DNA from: Amycolatopsis sp. FDAARGOS 1241
GTDB lineage: Bacteria > Actinomycetota > Actinomycetes > Mycobacteriales > Pseudonocardiaceae
Assembly: GCF_016889705.1 (NCBI RefSeq)
Contig: NZ_CP069526.1
Coordinates: 1,178,001 to 1,242,000, forward strand
Length of the DNA: 64,000 nt
Reading direction: 5' to 3'
The notes below the pieces were generated by a model. That model was given only the letters and a program-made list of their open reading frames with translations, searched no databases and was not told the origin of the DNA. A program made the position numbers and the translations under genes. The stretch's first letter is position 1; each line of letters begins with the position of its first letter. Below, piece by piece: positions 60,036 to 64,000 of this stretch.

Positions 60036-60218
60036 TCAAACGGCCAAGGCGAACAACAGGATGAAGATCGCGACACCGGCGCCCCAGGCGACCATCAGCC
60101 ACCCGAAGTCACGCACGGGGTCGACCGCGCGGCTCTCCTCGCCGGGGATGTAGACGCCGCGGTTCTCGAACCAGTCCGTCCACTTGCGCAGCAAGCGCAG
60201 CGGATTGCGTGACGGCAC
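60036..60218 (-). CDS. Small one-helix membrane protein
   Basis: 60 residues, basic N-terminus (PSRNPLRLLRKWTDWFENRG) and a C-terminal helix (FGWLMVAWGAGVAIFILLFA). GTG 60218 preceded on its strand by GGGAGG. Good codon use and a clear ribosome-binding site support a real gene. No family was recognised. Confidence 0.65.
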   Translation of the reverse strand: MPSRNPLRLLRKWTDWFENRGVYIPGEESRAVDPVRDFGWLMVAWGAGVAIFILLFALAV

Positions 60219-60520
60219 GACTCACCTCCCGGATCGGCTTCGCCGCTGCCAGCGTACGGGGCGCCCGCCCGCCTGGTGAAGGAGCGTCTCCGAGGCGGAA
60301 CACGCTGGTCCTGGTCGCTCTCGCGGTGATGCTGCGTGTGTGCTCGGTGGCTCCGGCTCGAGCGGCGACGCCGCCGGGCACCGCGCCGCGCGCGCGTCCG
60401 GTGTGGGTGTGCCGGCCTGGGCTGGTGGCGAATCCCTGCAACCAGAACCCGGCGGGTGTCCCTCAGGTGGCTTCGCCGGACTTCACGGTCGGCTATCCGG
60501 CGTCGCCGGGCGGGTGCCCA
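60209..60520 (+). pseudogene. N-terminal fragment of a DUF3089-like secreted protein
   Basis: After a signal-like stretch (RRNTLVLVALAVMLRVCSVA) the frame reads RPVWVCRPGLVANPCNQNPA, which resembles the start of DUF3089 proteins (VWLCRPG...NPC). Recognisable sequence stops after about 60500, where it meets the end of the inverted-strand doc gene. The 5' end overlaps the small membrane gene on the other strand, so the true start is uncertain. A truncated remnant. Confidence 0.45.
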
Positions 60521-60905
60521 GCGCAGGCGATCCGGCGAACTCGGCCAGCCGCGCCGCGATCATCGGCGAATCGAACTGCCCTTGCACGTCGGCGTGGACG
60601 AAGGGCTCGGCCGCGTCCTCGTCGAGCGGCTCCCGTAACGGCCGGTCGTTGAGGCCGAGGAAGAACCGATGGCGGTCCAGGCGAGGCGTTTGTTGCCGTC
60701 GATGAGCGGGTGCCCGCGGCCGAGCGATTCCATGAGCGCCGCCGCCTTCCCCCACACTCCCGGGTTCGCGTCCTCACCGAGCACGGACGTCCGCGGCCGC
60801 GCGACGGCCGCCGCGAGGATCGCCGTGTCGCGCACCGCGAACTCCCCGCGCGCTACCCGCCGCGCGACGACCACAAAGTCGTGGACGCTCAAGTACTCGG
60901 TCACC
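60483..60905 (-). pseudogene. doc: Doc-type (Fic-fold) toxin, frameshifted
   Basis: Death-on-curing toxin of a toxin-antitoxin pair. From GTG 60905: TEYLSVHDFVVVARRVARGE, then VLGEDANPGVWGKAAALMES and the Fic/Doc active site HPLIDGNKRLAWTA. Just after that the frame shifts and the remainder continues as FFLGLNDRPLREPLDEDAAE and MIAARLAEFA. The catalytic His is kept but the C-terminus is broken. Start overlaps the antitoxin stop (GTGA). Confidence 0.8.
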
Positions 60906-61162
60906 GCGCGAGCCTCTCGTTGAGTTCCGCGCTCACCTCGAGCACCCGCTCCAGCACCGCGGCGCGCCGCTCGGCCCGCGCCCTCGGGGCGGCCGGCAAC
61001 GTCTCCCGCACGCTCCGCCCCGGCCTCCGCCTGCCGCTCGAGCTCCCGCAACTCCCGGTCGCTGAACTCGACGGGCAACCTCCGGGCCAACCCGGAACCT
61101 TGGAGCCTGCGACGCGCTGGCGAACCCCGGTTTTCCGCGTCCCGCCCAGGAACCGTCACCAT
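60902..61162 (-). pseudogene. Antitoxin partner of Doc, frameshifted
   Basis: Upstream partner of doc. The frame from about ATG 61162 contains RRLPVEFSDRELRELERQAE. A one-base shift then leads into SVRETLPAAPRARAERRAAV and ERVLEVSAELNERLAR, which ends at a TGA overlapping the doc start, the usual TA coupling. The N-terminus is uncertain. With both partners broken the module is dead unless the indels are sequencing errors. Confidence 0.6.
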
Positions 61163-61374
61163 GACCCGGGCCCGTTGCCGCCCTGCGCAGGTCCGCCCGG
61201 CGGGTACTGCGCCGGTGGGATCGCCCGCCGCCAACCGAGCCCTGCCCCGCGGGCCCCGCCCACGACGACGGTTGCGGCAGCGGCCCCGTCCCCGGTGGAC
61301 CGGCCCACCCCTTCCCATCCGCGAGTTGCCCAGCTCCGCCGGCCCCGGGTGCGGCTTGCGCGAGCGGACCCGCC
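61163..61374. other. Debris between the toxin-antitoxin remnant and the dehydrogenase remnant
   Basis: No intact gene. The minus strand holds a short Pro/Gly-rich frame ending IPPAQYPPGGPAQGGNGPGS W at about 61157, which looks like the tail of a proline-rich membrane or secreted protein. Its remaining part is missing. Confidence 0.3.
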
Positions 61375-62283
61375 GGTGGCTCAGCTTTGTGGTGTGTGCG
61401 GTGGCGACATGATCCCCCGCATGGCGCTGTTCGGCGTGCAGCTGCCGCGTGTGCCGGGGCACGAGATCGCCGGCGGCGTCGACGCGGTCGGCGAGGGCGT
61501 GACCATGTGGCAGGTAGGCGACAAGGTCGGCGTCGGCTGGTCCGGTGGCGTCGACTTGACCTGCGAGTTCTGCCGGCGCGGTGATTTCACCGGCTGCGTC
61601 GAACGCACGATCGTGGGTGCTTCTTACGACGGGGGCTACGCCGAGTACATGGTTGCGCCGGAGGACGCGGTGGCTCGGGTGCCGGACGAACTGTCCTTCG
61701 AAGAGGCGTCGCCGTTGATGTGCGCCGGCATCACCGCCTTCAACGCGCTGCGCCACGCCAAGGCCGGCCCCGGCGATCTCGTCGCGGTGCAGGGTGTGGG
61801 CGGCGTCCCACCTCGCGGTCCAGTTCGCGAACCGGATGGGTTTCCGCACGGTCGCGATCAACCGCGGCCGTGCGAAGGAGGAGCTCGCGCGCAGCCTCGG
61901 CGTCGACGAGTACATCGACAGCGCCCAGGGCAGCGCCGGCGAGGCCGTGAGGAAGATGGGCGGCGCGTCCGTGATCCTCGGGACCGTCGACCACGCCGAC
62001 CCGCAGTCGGACCTGATCACCGGCCTGCGTCCCAGCGGCCAGGTGATCGTGCTCGAGGGGCCAGCAGCCGATCCAGGTCACCGGTCACCTGCTGGCGACC
62101 GACCGGCTGAACCTCTCCAGCTTCTACTGCGGGGTGGCGCAGGACAGTCAGGACACGATGAACTTCGCCGTGCTGCGGGGCGTCCGCCCGATCATCGAGA
62201 CGTTCCCGCTCGAGCAGGCCGAGGAGGCCTTCCCGCACATGCCGAAGGGCAACATCCGCGTGGTGCTGAAGATCGCCGACTGA
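61375..62283 (+). pseudogene. Zinc-dependent alcohol dehydrogenase, truncated and frameshifted
   Basis: Medium-chain dehydrogenase remnant. It begins inside the catalytic domain at LCGVCGGDMIPRMALFGVQL, with PGHEIAG, a structural-zinc-like stretch (LTCEFCRRGDFTGC) and DGGYAEYMVAPEDAVARVP. A frameshift near 61795 leads to HLAVQFANRMGFRTVAINRG (Rossmann half) and a second near 62060 to VTGHLLATDRLNLSSFYCGV, ending PKGNIRVVLKIAD at 62283. The first roughly 30 residues are missing. Confidence 0.8.
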
Positions 62284-62293
62284 GCCGGTTTTC

Positions 62294-62333
62294 GAGAACG
62301 CGCTCATCCCGCTCGTGGGGTGGGCGCGTTCTC
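62294..62333. terminator. Bidirectional hairpin at convergent gene ends
   Basis: GAGAACGCGC (62294-62303) pairs with GCGCGTTCTC (62324-62333); additional pairs extend inward (CATCCC/GGGGTG). It lies between the dehydrogenase remnant and the convergent regulator, whose last codons overlap the right half. No T-run. Confidence 0.6.
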
Positions 62334-63233
62334 CAGTTTCAGGGCGATCCCGTCGAGCAGTGCGCGCAAGCCGAGCTCGAACAGCTCGTCGAGGTCGAGG
62401 TCGTAACCCTCGGACTCCAGCGTCGTGAGCATGCGGCTGAACACGGGGAAGCGCCCCGAGCTCATCATCGCGGCGTGACCCGGCGCCTGGGCTGCCATCC
62501 ACTCGTCCTCGGTGAGCCCCGACGTGCCGGCGGCGTGCCGCTCGCGTTCGAGGTGGACGGCGACGCCCTGGACGTAGCTGAAGAACAGCACGTGGAGGTC
62601 GCACATCGCCGCGGCGGACAGGCCGTGGCCGTCCAGCGCGCTCAGCGCCTGCTCCGCGTGGGTGGCGAGGTTGGGCAGCGGCAGCGGGCGCGTGATGGGG
62701 GACAGCTGCGCGAGCCACGGGTGCCTGCGGTACAGCGACCACAGCGTGCGCCCGGCGAGTTCGAGCCGCTCACGCCAGCCCGCCGGCGGCCGGGCCGGGT
62801 ACCCGCGTTCGGCGAACGCCGCGTCGGCCATGAGGACCACGAGCTCGTCGCGGCCGGCGACGTACCGGTACGGCGCCATCCCCGCGACGCCCAGCCGCGC
62901 CGCGACGCCGCGCATCGACAACGCCGACAGACCTTCTTCGTCGGCGATCGTGATCGCCGTGCGGACGATCCGCTCCTGTGACAGGCCAGGTGGTCGCGTT
63001 CGCCCCCTCACCGCCGGCTGCTTGCCCGCGACGACGGTGCCGGACCGCGGTTCGGCCCGCACCAGGCCTTCCTGGCCGAGCGCCGCGAGCGCTTTGGCCG
63101 CGGTGGCCGTCGCGACGCCCCACTCGGCGGCGATCCGGCGGGTCGAGGGGACCTTCGCGCCCGGCGCGAGCTCTCCGTCGGCGATGCGGCGGCGCAGGTC
63201 AGCGGCTATCTCGAGGTAGCGCTGCTTGGTCAT
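62304..63233 (-). CDS. GntR-HTH/TetR-HTH hybrid transcriptional regulator
   Basis: 309 residues with two DNA-binding modules. An N-terminal GntR-type winged helix (YLEIAADLRRRIADGELAPG, then VPSTRRIAAEWGVATATAAK; residues about 5-62) is followed by a TetR-type HTH (RTAITIADEEGLSALSMRGV, then LGVAGMAPYRYVAGRDELVV) and a TetR C-terminal ligand domain. ATG 63233. Divergent from a flavin monooxygenase, with two operator-like repeats between them; probably represses both itself and that gene until a drug-like ligand binds. Confidence 0.9.
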   Translation of the reverse strand: MTKQRYLEIAADLRRRIADGELAPGAKVPSTRRIAAEWGVATATAAKALAALGQEGLVRAEPRSGTVVAGKQPAVRGRTRPPGLSQERIVRTAITIADEEGLSALSMRGVAARLGVAGMAPYRYVAGRDELVVLMADAAFAERGYPARPPAGWRERLELAGRTLWSLYRRHPWLAQLSPITRPLPLPNLATHAEQALSALDGHGLSAAAMCDLHVLFFSYVQGVAVHLERERHAAGTSGLTEDEWMAAQAPGHAAMMSSGRFPVFSRMLTTLESEGYDLDLDELFELGLRALLDGIALKLENAPTPRAG

Positions 63234-63242
63234 CGTGCTCCC

Positions 63243-63282
63243 GTCTGTACTAGGACAGTTCAGCAACTGTACTAGGTCAGTT
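63243..63282. promoter_or_regulatory. Two tandem palindromic operators
   Basis: GTCTGTACTAGGACAGTT (63243-63260) and AACTGTACTAGGTCAGTT (63265-63282), spaced 22 bases apart centre to centre, i.e. about two helical turns on one DNA face. The second fits the palindrome AACTG-N2-CTAG-N2-CAGTT exactly and the first deviates at two outer bases. Their position, 10 bases from the regulator's start and 69 bases before the monooxygenase, fits autoregulation plus target control. Confidence 0.75.
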
Positions 63283-63350
63283 TTGGCGCGGCTGCCTGAT
63301 CGTCGCCAGTGTTTGTCGCGTAAGGATACGACGCACACTTGGAGGAACCC

Positions 63351-64000
63351 ATGCGCAACGTCCTCATCTCCGGCGCCGGCATCGGCGGCCCCGCTCTGGC
63401 CTGCTTCCTGCGCCGCGCCGGGTTCACGGTGACCGTCGTCGAGCGCGCGCCCGGGCTGCGGGAGGGCGGACAGGCGGTCGACATCCGCGGCGTCGCGCTC
63501 GACGTCGTCGACCGGCTGGGGCTGGGCGCCGAGGTGCGTGCGCTGCGCACGCGCATGCGCGGGATGTCCGTGGTGGACGGAACGGGCACTGAGCTGGTCC
63601 GTTCGGAGGAAACGGTGTTCAGCAGTGGCCGTCTCGACAGCCCGGACGTCGAGCTCGTCCGCGACGACCTGGTTTCGTTGCTGTACAAGGCAACGTGCGA
63701 CGACGTCGAGTACGTCTTCGGCGACTCGATCACGGCACTGGAGCAGCTCGGTCACGGCGTGCGCGTCGAGTTCGAGCACGGCGGGTTCCGCACGTTCGAC
63801 GTGGTCGTCGGCGCCGACGGCCTCCACTCGACCGTGCGGCGGCTGGCGTTCGGGCCGGAAGAAGGCTTCGCCCGGCACCTCGGGCAGCACCTGGCGATCT
63901 TCCCGGCCCCCAATGTCCTCGGCCTCGACAACTGGCAGGTGTGGTTCCGCGACGGTGAAACCGGCGGCGCGGTGTACCCGGTGCACGACAACGCGGAACT
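63351..64000 (+). CDS. FAD-dependent monooxygenase, 5' part
   Basis: Group A flavin monooxygenase (TetX/aromatic hydroxylase-like), open at the window end after about 216 residues. ATG 63351 with GGAGG at 63341-63345. FAD motif MRNVLISGAGIGGPALACFL; second conserved motif DVVVGADGLHSTVRRLAFG (DG region). It would insert oxygen into an aromatic or polycyclic substrate; drug inactivation is possible given the divergent TetR-type regulator, but the substrate is unknown. Confidence 0.9.
   Translation, partial: MRNVLISGAGIGGPALACFLRRAGFTVTVVERAPGLREGGQAVDIRGVALDVVDRLGLGAEVRALRTRMRGMSVVDGTGTELVRSEETVFSSGRLDSPDVELVRDDLVSLLYKATCDDVEYVFGDSITALEQLGHGVRVEFEHGGFRTFDVVVGADGLHSTVRRLAFGPEEGFARHLGQHLAIFPAPNVLGLDNWQVWFRDGETGGAVYPVHDNAE

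Overview
This is a high-GC actinobacterial chromosome segment. It most resembles the Pseudonocardiaceae, probably Amycolatopsis or a close relative. The evidence is the strong G/C third-position bias, frequent GTG starts, an F1Fo operon of order I-B-E-F-H-A-G-D-C with a separate b subunit and a long delta subunit, a NucS mismatch endonuclease, a Mec-CysO-CysM cysteine pathway, an ehuBCDA ectoine transporter, and DUF2550, DUF2017 and DUF3558 proteins. From recalled gene order, two blocks are collinear with Mycobacterium tuberculosis Rv1302-Rv1315 (wecA to murA) and Rv1329c-Rv1341 (dinG to rdgB). No rRNA, tRNA, CRISPR array or phage structural module was seen.

Layout. 0-11.7 kb is core energy and envelope metabolism: the end of a WecA-type transferase, the atp operon, a DUF2550 protein, a corrinoid adenosyltransferase and murA. 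murA carries Asp in place of the usual catalytic Cys. 11.7-16.1 kb is accessory: a decayed IS481-type element abutting the murA stop, a shattered alpha/beta hydrolase, a TetR regulator, and tandem LysE exporters of which one is broken. 16.3-19.3 kb is the ehuBCDA ABC transporter. 19.3-22.6 kb has an isochorismatase, a dead GlxA/AraC regulator, an enoyl-CoA hydratase and a second, internally deleted IS481-type element. 22.7-28.7 kb has a NUDIX hydrolase, NucS, secreted proteins, a sodium:solute symporter with a small partner, and a DUF3558 lipoprotein. 28.8-31.1 kb is dhaKLM, with an EIIA-HPr fusion as DhaM. 31.2-41.7 kb mixes amino-acid and housekeeping genes, including ctaD, serB and a PTH2-type peptidyl-tRNA hydrolase. 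41.7-57.5 kb is the conserved dinG-bioY / pncA-pncB / clpS-DUF2017 / mec-cysO-cysM / rhomboid-murI-phosphodiesterase-rph-rdgB block. 57.5-62.3 kb is largely a gene graveyard: a rearranged sensor kinase, a broken Doc toxin-antitoxin pair, a DUF3089 fragment and a truncated alcohol dehydrogenase, with intact bcp among them. 62.3-64 kb is a divergent regulator/monooxygenase pair with two clear operators; the monooxygenase runs off the window.

The most unusual signal is the kind and placement of damage. At least a dozen accessory genes are broken, while every core gene reads through. In two of them (a FAD monooxygenase at 52.2-53.3 kb and a histidine kinase at 57.9-58.8 kb) conserved internal coding blocks lie on the opposite strand at their native place in the gene, which indicates local in-place inversions rather than simple frameshifts. 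No clearly new defence or biosynthetic system is visible. The best leads are these inversions, the CysO C-terminal tail beside its JAMM protease, and the GntR/TetR hybrid regulator with its paired operators.
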